Source of the DNA: Verrucomicrobiales bacterium | GTDB taxonomy: Bacteria; Verrucomicrobiota; Verrucomicrobiia; Verrucomicrobiales; DEV007 | Direction of reading: 5' to 3' | Assembly: GCA_002726915.1 (NCBI GenBank) | Contig: PBSY01000065.1 | Location: forward strand, 1 to 41,643 | DNA length: 41,643 nucleotides | In this document: positions 1 to 7,488 of the stretch, in pieces | Layout: the number at the start of each line of letters is the position of its first letter | Position numbering within the stretch: the stretch's first letter is position 1 | Position numbers and translations under genes: made by a program | Notes under the pieces: generated by a model | What the model was told of the DNA's origin: nothing | The model's database searches: none | Seen by the model: the letters and a program-made list of their open reading frames with translations, nothing else

Positions 1-77
1 AAGCTGGCTATCGCCTTCTCAATAGTGAATTGGGCGTTTCTCAGCGGCATGACGACTGAGACGAGCGGTGAGTTCAT
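1..77 (-). CDS. Glycosyltransferase family 2, N-terminal fragment (runs off left edge)
   Basis: Reading leftward from an ATG at 77-75, the frame stays open to the window edge and gives 25 residues beginning MNSPLVSVVMPLRNAQFTIE. The hydrophobic beta strand VSVVMPLRNA followed by a Thr-Ile-Glu-Lys-Ala-Ile helix is the usual first beta-alpha unit of GT-A fold family 2 glycosyltransferases, which bind the nucleotide sugar there. Only this strand and helix are visible; the DxD motif and acceptor specificity lie outside. The start sits a few bases after the T-run of the rplY terminator, and no Shine-Dalgarno is visible, so its expression signal is unclear. The family call rests on a short segment. 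Confidence 0.6.
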   Translation of the reverse strand, partial: MNSPLVSVVMPLRNAQFTIEKAIAS

Positions 78-81
78 AACT

Positions 82-110
82 AAAAAAGCCCCGGGTTCCC
101 CCGGGGCTTT
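82..110 (-). terminator. Intrinsic terminator of rplY
   Basis: An 11-bp perfect GC-rich stem (AAAGCCCCGGG at 85-95 and CCCGGGGCTTT at 100-110) with a 4-nt loop is followed, on the minus strand, by a run of T residues (82-87). This is a textbook rho-independent terminator for the leftward prs-rplY transcript. It ends only five bases before the ATG of the next leftward gene. Confidence 0.92.
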
Positions 111-141
111 CAAAGTTATCGTAATTTAAGATTCGAGTCGA

Positions 142-804
142 TTACTCGCTGGCTGCCTCGTCGCTGCCTTCGGTTTCCTCGCCTTCAGTAGCTTCGCCAG
201 CTTCTTCACCGTCTTCCAGACCGCCGGCCGAGACCGCAGCACGTGTCTGAGTGATGAGGGCTACAAGGACTTCGCCATCCATTTTGGTGATAACACCGTC
301 GGGAAGATTAAGCTCATTTACCTTGAGGGAGTCGCCGATGTCGAGACTGTTGACATCGCTGGAAATATTCGAGGGAAGATCACCCGGACGACAGTGAACT
401 TCGATGTCGCGGAGAAGTTGTTCCAAAAGGCCACCACCTTTGACACCAGCGGGTTCTCCAGTGAGTTCGATGGGAACCACAGCGTGGATTGTTTCGTTTT
501 CACTAACGGCGCGGAAGTCGACGTGAATAAGATTGCCAGTAAGAGGATCTTTCTGGACGTCCTGAACGATCGCCATTTTTGATTTTTCTTGAGCACCTTC
601 GATCTCGAGTGTCACGATGAAATTTTGACTGCTCTGGCGGCGAACGAGATCACCAAATTCTTTCGAATCAAGTTGGATCATGTATTCGCGCTGGCTCGAA
701 CCATAAATAACGGCAGGTACGGTTCCTTCGCGACGCAGTCGCTTGGAAGCTGTAGTGCCCTTAACTTCGCGTTTTGCGGCTTGAAGAGTTTCTTGTTTAG
801 CCAT
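142..804 (-). CDS. rplY: 50S ribosomal protein L25 (CTC form)
   Basis: L25/CTC binds 5S rRNA in the large ribosomal subunit. The 220-residue product has the N-terminal L25 beta-barrel (about residues 1-95, with the typical GTTASKRLRREGTVPAVIYG segment) and the longer C-terminal TL5/CTC domain (about 100-190, including HAVVPIELTGEPAGVKGGG). It ends in an acidic Glu/Ser/Ala tail of about 30 residues that is probably disordered. The length fits the two-domain CTC form rather than the short E. coli L25. It lies 76 bp after prs on the same strand, a very common pairing, and ends at a strong terminator. The start is the ATG at 804; no good Shine-Dalgarno is seen. Confidence 0.95.
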   Translation of the reverse strand: MAKQETLQAAKREVKGTTASKRLRREGTVPAVIYGSSQREYMIQLDSKEFGDLVRRQSSQNFIVTLEIEGAQEKSKMAIVQDVQKDPLTGNLIHVDFRAVSENETIHAVVPIELTGEPAGVKGGGLLEQLLRDIEVHCRPGDLPSNISSDVNSLDIGDSLKVNELNLPDGVITKMDGEVLVALITQTRAAVSAGGLEDGEEAGEATEGEETEGSDEAASE

Positions 805-880
805 GGTAGCAGTGTGTTGAGGTCAATTCGTTGATTTTCCTATCCTCTTCTTTGAGAGGGCGCGAAATTTAGGTTACACC

Positions 881-1819
881 TCACGATATGTCAAAGAGAG
901 AAGTGACCGACTCTGATGAATGGATTCGTCGGATTGCTTCGCCCAGTAACTCGGCCACGCTGACGGCTGTCACTTTTTCGCCCACGGCATAAGGAGTGCT
1001 GTTGGTTGAAATGAGTTCTTCGATATCTGATTCGGCAATTCTCTCTTTCCCTTGATCATTCAGGACGGCATGGGAAACCCCGGCAAAAATACGTTTCGCT
1101 CCATGACTTCGGAGTAATTTCGAAGCTGAGGTCAATGTGCCTGCCGTTTCAGAAATGTCGTCTACGAGTAGTACATTGCAGTCTTTGACTTCGCCGATCA
1201 AGCTGATAGCCTCGACCTCAGTTGCGCTGACGCGATTCTTCGCCACGATAGCGAGAGGACATTTAAGAGCTTTGGAATAAGAGTGGGCCATTTTCATACC
1301 GCCCACGTCGGGGGAAACGACGACAATATTGTCGGTCAGACCTTTTTCTCGCAGGTAACGGAGCAGGACCGGTTTGGCATAAAGGTGGTCAACCGGAATG
1401 TCGAAAAACCCCTGAATTTGACCGGCGTGCAGATCCATGGTGAGGACTCGATCGACACCTGCTGCTGTGAGGAGATTAGCAACGAGCTTTGCGGTGATTG
1501 GAACTCGAGGCTGGTCTTTTCTGTCCTGGCGGGCATAGCCAAAAAATGGAATCACTGCGGTTATCCTTGAAGCGCTTGCGCGCTTCGCTGCATCGACCAT
1601 GATGAGTAGTTCCATCAAACTCTCGTTTGAAGGGGGGCAGGTCGGCTGAACGATAAAGACATCGCGGTTGCGAATGTTCTCGTTAATCTTAACGAAGGTC
1701 TCTCCGTCCGGAAACTGTGTCACGGTAGTGTCCGCTTTGCGGACTTCGAGGTAGCGACAGATTGCTTCTGCGAGCTCCGGATGCGCTGTTCCGCTGATGA
1801 TTCGAATATCTGATTCCAT
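881..1819 (-). CDS. prs: Ribose-phosphate pyrophosphokinase (PRPP synthetase)
   Basis: This cytosolic enzyme transfers pyrophosphate from ATP to ribose 5-phosphate, making PRPP for purine, pyrimidine, histidine and tryptophan synthesis. The 312 residues match the class I length. Visible motifs are the N-terminal phosphoribosyltransferase-like fold starting IRIISGTAHPELAEAI, the ATP-binding/flexible loop region FFGYARQDRK, the divalent-metal segment TMDLHAGQIQGFFDIPVDHL, and the PRPP loop VLLVDDISETAGTLTSA, where the usual TGGT reads TAGT. It is upstream of rplY on the same strand and probably co-transcribed with it. hisF and trpF, two genes of PRPP-dependent pathways, lie elsewhere in the window. 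Confidence 0.97.
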   Translation of the reverse strand: MESDIRIISGTAHPELAEAICRYLEVRKADTTVTQFPDGETFVKINENIRNRDVFIVQPTCPPSNESLMELLIMVDAAKRASASRITAVIPFFGYARQDRKDQPRVPITAKLVANLLTAAGVDRVLTMDLHAGQIQGFFDIPVDHLYAKPVLLRYLREKGLTDNIVVVSPDVGGMKMAHSYSKALKCPLAIVAKNRVSATEVEAISLIGEVKDCNVLLVDDISETAGTLTSASKLLRSHGAKRIFAGVSHAVLNDQGKERIAESDIEELISTNSTPYAVGEKVTAVSVAELLGEAIRRIHSSESVTSLFDIS

Positions 1820-2028
1820 TCGGCATCATCCTCGCGAAAACGTCACAAAACGCCAGCTAAATAACGCGACTGCGGCAGATTATCAGTATTCGGAGCGCGA
1901 TTGGTGATTTAAGGAACGGATAGTGACTGTTTCGTCTCTACCGCCTCGCATGGAGCCATAACCGTAACGCACCTTTTTAGATCCAACGGCTCTGTGATAA
2001 CATCATCCAAGCCCCTCCCACTTGCGAT

Positions 2029-3054
2029 CTAGGAAGAACTTTTCGAAGCCTTGATTTCGTTGGCGATCAGCTCAAGATTGACAACGACGTCTTTCGCCAA
2101 AGGGTCGATGGAAACCACCGTGCCACCAATTGAGTCGGCAATTGCTTTTGCGCTGTTTTGGTCGAATTGGGGTTGCACGAAAATAACGGAAACACCTTCT
2201 TCCTTTGCTTTGTTGATCATCGAGGCGATCTGGCGAGGTTCGGGGGTTCGACCACTAAGTTCGACAGGAACCTGCCTCATCCCGTAGGCATCGGCAAAGT
2301 AGCCAAAGGCACCATGGTAGACATAAAATGATTCGTCTTTAAAAGGGGCTAATTTTGCGACGAGCTTGCGGTCGGTATCTTTCAACTGCTCGATGAGCTT
2401 ACGACAGTTTTCCTGAATCGTAGATATCGCTTCCTCAGATTCAAACAATGGCTCGACGCCTTTTTGAATTGTTTTGAGCTGCTCGATCAGATGCGCGGGA
2501 GATAGCCAAACGTGTGGATCAAGTTCTCCATCGCTGTGATCGGCATGATCGGCATGATCGGCGTGATCAGCGTGATCAGCGTGATCAGCATGATCAGCAT
2601 GATCGGCATGATCGGCATGATCGGCGTGATCAGCGTGATCAGCGTGATCCCCGTGATCGGCATGATCACATTCATGACAATCGTGTTCTCCTTCGGCAAA
2701 ATTACGACGGTCGAGGCCCTCGACTAAGCTGATGATTTCCACCTTACTCTTACTCTCGGCCAGTTTGGTTACTAGTGTCGCTTCAAAAGGTAGATCTGCC
2801 GCAAAATAGACTGTGCCAACGGAAAGTTGGGCAAGTTCTTTCGGGGTCGGTGAGTAAGTGTGAGGATCGTCATTTTCTGACGCAATCGTTCTCACTTCTG
2901 CGAGATCACCGACAAGCGATTCAGTCAGGCCGGCGTAAGGTGGAACAGGAACGTAAATCACCGGTTTTTTGTCATCGGCATGTGAGGTGGAAAGGTTACT
3001 GAATCCACCAACGAATGCAGCGGTCAGAAGAAGGAGGGAAAGCTTGTGTGTCAT
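2029..3054 (-). CDS. znuA: Zinc ABC transporter substrate-binding protein with long His-rich loop (ZnuA-like)
   Basis: A periplasmic metal-binding protein of the cluster A-I (TroA/ZnuA) family, which hands Zn(II) or Mn(II) to an ABC importer. A signal peptide is clear (residues 1-26, ending TSHADD). The N-lobe carries the HTYSPTP ligand segment and the C-lobe the LDPHVWLSP segment, supplying conserved His ligands. Between them lies a His/Asp-rich loop (EHDCHECDH, then 15 Asp-His-X triplets), longer than in most ZnuA proteins and likely a zinc collector. The loop argues for zinc over manganese. No znuB or znuC lies beside it, so the permease and ATPase must be encoded elsewhere. Start is the ATG at 3054, which gives the signal peptide directly. 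Confidence 0.88.
   Translation of the reverse strand: MTHKLSLLLLTAAFVGGFSNLSTSHADDKKPVIYVPVPPYAGLTESLVGDLAEVRTIASENDDPHTYSPTPKELAQLSVGTVYFAADLPFEATLVTKLAESKSKVEIISLVEGLDRRNFAEGEHDCHECDHADHGDHADHADHADHADHADHADHADHADHADHADHADHADHSDGELDPHVWLSPAHLIEQLKTIQKGVEPLFESEEAISTIQENCRKLIEQLKDTDRKLVAKLAPFKDESFYVYHGAFGYFADAYGMRQVPVELSGRTPEPRQIASMINKAKEEGVSVIFVQPQFDQNSAKAIADSIGGTVVSIDPLAKDVVVNLELIANEIKASKSSS
2533..2667 (-). repeat. 15 x 9-bp tandem repeat encoding Asp-His-Ala triplets
   Basis: Fifteen in-frame 9-bp units (plus strand form ggcatgatc and close variants) encode one DHA, one DHG, twelve DHA and one DHS triplet in the ZnuA-like protein. Third-position variants are not random: five units at 2542-2586 recur exactly at 2605-2649, offset by 63 bp (seven units), which points to a block duplication by slippage or unequal exchange. 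Confidence 0.95.
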
Positions 3055-3233
3055 GACTTAGTTTTTGCGTGTTTGCCTATTCCACCATGGGGTAACGGAA
3101 TTGAACGTCAAGGTAGGAATGGGCGCCAGATGGCAGGATTGGTCACAGACTCGTCATCAAAAGATACATATTGCCCTCATTGCGCTCCCGCCCGATTTGA
3201 CAGATAGAGGGGCAGCGGTGTTAGATTTTTGTT

Positions 3234-4601
3234 ATGCTTCGCAAACTTTCATTACTTATCCTAATGCTCGCCAACGGATTTGCCGTTGCCGTTGGCGCTG
3301 ACGATCGACCGAACATTGTCTTGATCCTTTCAGATGACCAGTCATGGACTGATTACGGGTTCATGGGCCACGAGCACATCAAGACCCCGCATCTCGACAA
3401 GCTCTCTGAACGGAGTGCAGTCTTTCGCAGAGGATATGTTCCGACAGCCCTTTGTCGTCCTTCGCTGATGACTTTGGCGACCGGCCTATACACGCATCAG
3501 CACATGATTAGCGGGAATGACCCTTCGCCGCTCCTCACAGATGGCAGGAAAGATGGTCCCGAATATAACGCACTGCGTGAAAAACTGATCTCGAATGTGG
3601 ATCGGCTCCCAACGATAGCCCGAATCCTTACCGAAGCTGGCTACCTCACGCACCAGTCCGGCAAATGGTGGGAAGGGAGTTATAAACGAGGTGGCTTTAC
3701 TCATGGCATGACTCGCGGTTTTCCCGAGCCGGGGGGTCGTCATGGCGATGACGGCCTCAAGATTGGTCGCGAAGGCATGGAGCCAATTTACAATTTCGTT
3801 GATCATGCTTTAGAGGAAGAGAAACCTTTCTATCTCTGGTATGCGCCCTTTCTGCCTCATACCCCTCATAATCCGCCGGCAGAGTTGTTCAAAAAGTATC
3901 AAGGCGTGGTGGAATCAGATCACGTCGCACGCTACTACGCGATGTGTGAGTGGTTTGACCAAACTTGTGGCCAGCTCATCGATTTCATCGATGAGAAGGG
4001 GCTCACCGAGGAAACCATGTTCGTCTACGTCTGTGACAACGGCTGGATCCAAAGCGAAGACTCAAAGAAATATGCCCCCCTTTCCAAGCAGTCGCCTAAT
4101 GAGGGAGGTACCCGCCAACCGACTATGTATAGTTGGCCTGGTATGATCAAAGCGGGCGACCGAGGAAACCAGCTCGCCTCCAGTATCGACATTGTTCCCA
4201 CAATGCTGGCAGCAGCCGGGCTCGGCATATCAGGTGAAATGCCGGGTTACGATCTAATGCCCATTTTAAAAAGTGGGAAAGTAAGTCCGCGAAAAGAGGT
4301 GCTTGGAGAAGGATTTGCGCATGACATTGCAAATGTTGACCGCCCGGAGGACTCGCTTCTTTACCGCTGGGTTGTGAAGGATCAGTGGAAACTTCTCCTC
4401 ACCTACGACGGAGTCGTGAACCGGTACGCTTGGTCACATCCGAGAACGGAAACACGGCCTCAGCTTTATAATCTTCTTACGGATCCACACGAAACCAACA
4501 ATTTGGCCTCAGAGAATCCGGAAGCCGTTGAGAAACTTGCTACTGAGATTCGCAAGTGGTGGCCCGTTGAGGACCGCAAAGTGCTCGAGACCTGGGATTA
4601 A
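3234..4601 (+). CDS. Secreted sulfatase 1 (S1 family) with variant CRPSL maturation motif
   Basis: A type I sulfatase-fold protein that would hydrolyse sulfate esters on organic substrates outside the cytoplasm. A signal peptide is seen at residues 1-22 (ending AVGADD), then the metal-binding SDDQ (residues 33-36), the active-site segment TALCRPSLMTLATG with Cys74, KWWEGSYKRGG, and the late metal site VCDNGW. The formylglycine signature C-x-P-S-R normally has Arg four residues after Cys; here it is Leu78 (CTG at 3465-3467), one base from an Arg codon. The rest of the fold looks intact over 455 residues, so the gene is not obviously decayed. Substrate cannot be read from sequence. It is monocistronic, divergent from znuA and convergent with the next gene (7 bp gap). 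Confidence 0.9.
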   Translation: MLRKLSLLILMLANGFAVAVGADDRPNIVLILSDDQSWTDYGFMGHEHIKTPHLDKLSERSAVFRRGYVPTALCRPSLMTLATGLYTHQHMISGNDPSPLLTDGRKDGPEYNALREKLISNVDRLPTIARILTEAGYLTHQSGKWWEGSYKRGGFTHGMTRGFPEPGGRHGDDGLKIGREGMEPIYNFVDHALEEEKPFYLWYAPFLPHTPHNPPAELFKKYQGVVESDHVARYYAMCEWFDQTCGQLIDFIDEKGLTEETMFVYVCDNGWIQSEDSKKYAPLSKQSPNEGGTRQPTMYSWPGMIKAGDRGNQLASSIDIVPTMLAAAGLGISGEMPGYDLMPILKSGKVSPRKEVLGEGFAHDIANVDRPEDSLLYRWVVKDQWKLLLTYDGVVNRYAWSHPRTETRPQLYNLLTDPHETNNLASENPEAVEKLATEIRKWWPVEDRKVLETWD

Positions 4602-4624
4602 GAGGGGTCTAAAAGTCTCCTCTT
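4600..4624. terminator. Candidate hairpin between convergent genes
   Basis: AAGAGG at 4600-4605 pairs with CCTCTT at 4619-4624, with partial further pairing inside. It spans the stop of sulfatase 1 and the end of the convergent exported protein. There is no strong T-run on either side, so a bidirectional terminator is only a possibility. Confidence 0.35.
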
Positions 4625-5253
4625 TCTAGTTCGCCAATCACGCGAAATCCATCTTCGCTGACTAGAAATACTTCGAGGCTGACTGGAAGTCGCGCTTTTC
4701 GGTATTCGTCGACAAGAGCCGGGCCATAGTCAGTGATCGGCATCCCGTTCGCCGGGAATATATAGACGATGTGACGGTCGATCAGCATGACATGAAGAGA
4801 GTCGCCTAAGGAGCTGCGGAATTTTTCGATCAGATTCTTTGAGAAAATGATGCTTGTCAGGAAAGGGTCTTTATCCTTGATGTAGGCATATTTTACGACT
4901 CCACGCTCGTCTTTTACTACCATCGGTTCGATGATTTTCATCAGATTGTCTCCAACGCGCTCGGAGATTGAAAGGATTCGTTCCCAAGTGAATCGATTGT
5001 CGGTCCAGTAGCTTTCGTCAAAGGCTCGGACTCCGTAGTCCCACTCATAGTAGGGAACCATTTGGGTGAGTTTAGAATCGACCGGCTTCTGAGAATTCAC
5101 ATGTTTCTCGAAGCTACCCTCAAAAATGATCCCAACTCTTTTGGCTGGCGCATCTTCCTGACTGGCGCCATGGAGGGGAACAAGCAATGTTGCTATTGCC
5201 AGAGTAAGGGTGAATGAAGAGAAAATTCGATCCAGTTTAAATCCGTTTGCCAT
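4609..5253 (-). CDS. Exported hypothetical protein
   Basis: I do not recognise a family. From the ATG at 5253 the product is 214 residues and opens with a convincing signal peptide (MANGFKLDRIF followed by a hydrophobic stretch to HGASQ). The frame stays open upstream to 5346, but that extension would overlap the ruvA start and put residues before the signal peptide, so the internal start is preferred. The mature part mixes alpha and beta, with a strand-rich end (LHVMLIDRHIVYIFPANG, VSLEVFLVSEDGFRVIGEL), no Cys, and no membrane segment. Likely periplasmic. It is divergent from ruvA with 37 bp between starts, so the two share a promoter region. Confidence 0.7.
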   Translation of the reverse strand: MANGFKLDRIFSSFTLTLAIATLLVPLHGASQEDAPAKRVGIIFEGSFEKHVNSQKPVDSKLTQMVPYYEWDYGVRAFDESYWTDNRFTWERILSISERVGDNLMKIIEPMVVKDERGVVKYAYIKDKDPFLTSIIFSKNLIEKFRSSLGDSLHVMLIDRHIVYIFPANGMPITDYGPALVDEYRKARLPVSLEVFLVSEDGFRVIGELERGDF

Positions 5254-5290
5254 CCGCCAAGGAATAGGTTGGTTTAAATAACTATTGCCG

Positions 5291-5890
5291 ATGATTACAT
5301 TTCTACAAGGAACGCTCGAAGAAAGCTGGCCGGGTCGCCTCGTCATGAAGGCCGGTGGCGTTGGCTACGAAGTTGTAGTTCCTCTACTGGGAGAGGGAGA
5401 CTTTGGCAATATAGGAGAGGAAACCAAGGTATTAACCCACCATCACATTCGGGAGCAGGATCAAACGCTCTTTGGTTTTGCTGATGAAGCTTCCCGTGAT
5501 GTTTTTCGCCTACTCATCAATCGTGTTACCGGTGTCGGCCCTAAAGTTGCTATGTCGGTGCTGAGTGGCCTGTCGACATCCGATTTCAAGCAGGCCGTTG
5601 TTTCGGGTGATATTGCAACAATTGCCAAGGTGAAAGGCCTTGGCAAGAAGACCGCTGAACGCATTGTGCTGGAACTGAGTGACAAAGTTGGTGTCAAGCA
5701 AGCTTGGGAGAACGAGGCAGCTGGCAATTCATTGACGCCCGATGCCGTGGCGAAGAACGACGTTTTGCTTGCCCTGATTTCGCTTGGCTTTAAGCAAGTG
5801 GAGGCCCAGAAAGCGATCGACAAGCTTCCAGCGGAAATGGTGCTATCCGATGAAATACTGCGCGCTGCTCTGCGACTTCTTCAGGGATGA
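5291..5890 (+). CDS. ruvA: Holliday junction branch migration protein RuvA
   Basis: RuvA tetramers bind four-way DNA junctions and load the RuvB motor in recombinational repair. The 199 residues show the three-domain layout: an N-terminal OB fold (MITFLQGTLEE..., about 1-63), helix-hairpin-helix repeats (RVTGVGPKVAMSVLSG and KVKGLGKKTAERIVLEL, about 64-145), and the short RuvB-binding domain III (DVLLALISLGFKQVEAQKAI..., about 155-199). The ATG at 5291 gives the canonical MI start; a TTG six bases upstream is in frame but unlikely. ruvB and ruvC are not adjacent. The stop overlaps the next start as ATGA (5887-5890), implying translational coupling. Confidence 0.96.
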   Translation: MITFLQGTLEESWPGRLVMKAGGVGYEVVVPLLGEGDFGNIGEETKVLTHHHIREQDQTLFGFADEASRDVFRLLINRVTGVGPKVAMSVLSGLSTSDFKQAVVSGDIATIAKVKGLGKKTAERIVLELSDKVGVKQAWENEAAGNSLTPDAVAKNDVLLALISLGFKQVEAQKAIDKLPAEMVLSDEILRAALRLLQG

Positions 5891-7221
5891 TTCCCGATTC
5901 TTCCATCGTATCTCCATGCAGCCCTGTGGACCGCGCCAAGCGTGTCTATGATTCTTTTCCCGATCGAGGTTTTTTTGCTGAAAAGTCCTGGAGGGTTTCC
6001 CCGGAAGCCTTTCCCCTTTCCAAAAAGGAAGTAAAGAGATTAGAGCGTCTGGGACCGCTTTTCTTAAAATTCCAGCAAGCCGCTGATTTGATTTATCGTC
6101 GCAGTCGGAAAGGATCGCTCCCTTCGTGGATCTCTGAATATCTCGATAGGGGTAAGCCAAAATCGCTCCTAGATTTAGGAACGGCGCCGTCCCTAGTGGA
6201 AGCGTTACCTCGGGTGATTCGTCCTGACCTTATCTTGACTGAATCGGGCTTTACCATTTGTGAATTGGACTCAGTCCCCGGTGGCATTGGTCTTACGGCG
6301 TGGTTGAGTGAGGTTTATGCCGACATCGACAAACAAAGCGAAATCGTTGGTGGAAGCGATGGTATGCTGACCGGTTTTACATCCATCTTTCCGCAAGGTG
6401 AGGCTGATATCCTCGTATCGGAGGAGGCAGCAGATTATCGGCCGGAGATGGAGTGGTTGTCAGGGCGATTGGCAGGGGATTGGAGGGTCAAAGAAGCCGA
6501 ATCCTACTCTCCAAGTGATCGCGATGTGTATCGTTTTTTCGAGCTCTTTGACCTTGCAAACCTATCTGGTGGTCTCGCGGTTGGTGAAGCCGCTTCTGAG
6601 GGCAAGATTGATCTGACGAGTCCGTTTAAGCCGTGGCTTGAGGAAAAAATGTGGTTAGCCCTGTTTCGGTCGCGTCCGTTACAGGAGGTCTGGAGGCGTG
6701 AGCTTCGCGACGGGAACTGGCGGCGCTTGCGAGAAATTTTTCCAATGAGCTGGGTAATTGATCCGTCTGAGGTTCCTCATCACGCGGTAATTCCTGAGTT
6801 GGGAATTCAGAGCTTTTCGGAAATGAAACAGTTTTCCCAAACGGAGCGTGATCTTGTCCTCAAGTTAAGCGGCTTCAACGAGAGAGCTTGGGGAAGTCGC
6901 AGTGTGACCATTGGTTCGGATGTTTCCCAGTTGGGATGGGCAGAAGCAGTTGATGAGGCCCTTCAGAGCTTTGAAAATGCTCCTTTTGTGCTTCAACGCT
7001 TCCACAGTGGACGCTTGGTGAAGCACCCCTGGTTCAACCCTGAGACTGGCAATATTGAGGAGTTGGAAGGACGTGTCAGACTCTGTCCTTACTATTTTGT
7101 CAGCGCGCAGGACCAAAGTGTTAAGCTTGGAGGGGCCCTTGCAACCATCTGCCCCAGCGACAAGAAAATGCTTCATGGAATGAGCGATGCCATTCTTGCA
7201 CCCTGTCGCCTTGATTCTTGA
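5887..7221 (+). CDS. Probable circularly permuted ATP-grasp-like protein, coupled to ruvA
   Basis: A 444-residue cytosolic protein with no signal peptide or membrane segment. I do not recognise an orthologue, but two regions resemble circularly permuted ATP-grasp enzymes, the fold of glutathionylspermidine-synthase-like ligases: ICELDSVPGGIGLT near residue 125, like the E-x-N-x-x-P-x-G segment of that group, and a C-terminal stretch (about 365-444) with FVLQRFHSGRLVKH, RVRLCPYYF, a Gly-Gly strand and KMLHGMSDAILAPC. ATP-grasp enzymes join a carboxylate to an amine or thiol through an acyl-phosphate; the substrate here is unknown. The start overlaps the ruvA stop by 4 bp, so expression is probably coupled, though a functional link to recombination does not follow. 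The family call is inference from motif shape. Confidence 0.6.
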   Translation: MIPDSSIVSPCSPVDRAKRVYDSFPDRGFFAEKSWRVSPEAFPLSKKEVKRLERLGPLFLKFQQAADLIYRRSRKGSLPSWISEYLDRGKPKSLLDLGTAPSLVEALPRVIRPDLILTESGFTICELDSVPGGIGLTAWLSEVYADIDKQSEIVGGSDGMLTGFTSIFPQGEADILVSEEAADYRPEMEWLSGRLAGDWRVKEAESYSPSDRDVYRFFELFDLANLSGGLAVGEAASEGKIDLTSPFKPWLEEKMWLALFRSRPLQEVWRRELRDGNWRRLREIFPMSWVIDPSEVPHHAVIPELGIQSFSEMKQFSQTERDLVLKLSGFNERAWGSRSVTIGSDVSQLGWAEAVDEALQSFENAPFVLQRFHSGRLVKHPWFNPETGNIEELEGRVRLCPYYFVSAQDQSVKLGGALATICPSDKKMLHGMSDAILAPCRLDS

Positions 7222-7354
7222 ACTCTAGGGTAAGGCTGAACTTTTTATAATTTTCAACGGTTTTCGGGATATTTTCGCAAAACTGAGAGTATTAAGGCCT
7301 TTATTTTAAAAGGTTCCATACAAAAATTTGCGAACTTGAGTTTCGATGTTAACT

Positions 7355-7374
7355 TTCTGACGAGGGAGTCAGAA
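7355..7374 (+). other. Hairpin in the gap before the zinc-ribbon protein gene
   Basis: TTCTGAC (7355-7361) and GTCAGAA (7368-7374) form a perfect 7-bp stem with a 6-nt loop, followed by CTTTTG. It lies 134 bp after the ATP-grasp-like gene and 115 bp before the next start. It could be a weak terminator of the ruvA transcript or an operator. The rest of 7222-7488 is AT-rich and holds no gene I can see. Confidence 0.4.
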
Positions 7375-7488
7375 CTTTTGAATTCACCGCTCAATTATTT
7401 CTAATCACCTCGTCCGGTCGCTTGTTGGTTTCCGAACAGGCAGCAGCGGCGTCCACTTGTGTATTAAACCTTCAAAAGGCATACCAAA

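Noticed and set aside
1820-2028. Possible tRNA between prs and znuA
   Set aside because: I looked for a T-loop GTTCGAATCC-like sequence and matching stems on both strands and found none.
2512-2732. Plus-strand open frames opposite the ZnuA repeat (Ile-Gly-Met and Asp-Arg-His type repeats)
   Set aside because: They are produced by the 9-bp repeat keeping several frames open. Signal peptide, domain order and metal ligands all support the minus-strand gene.
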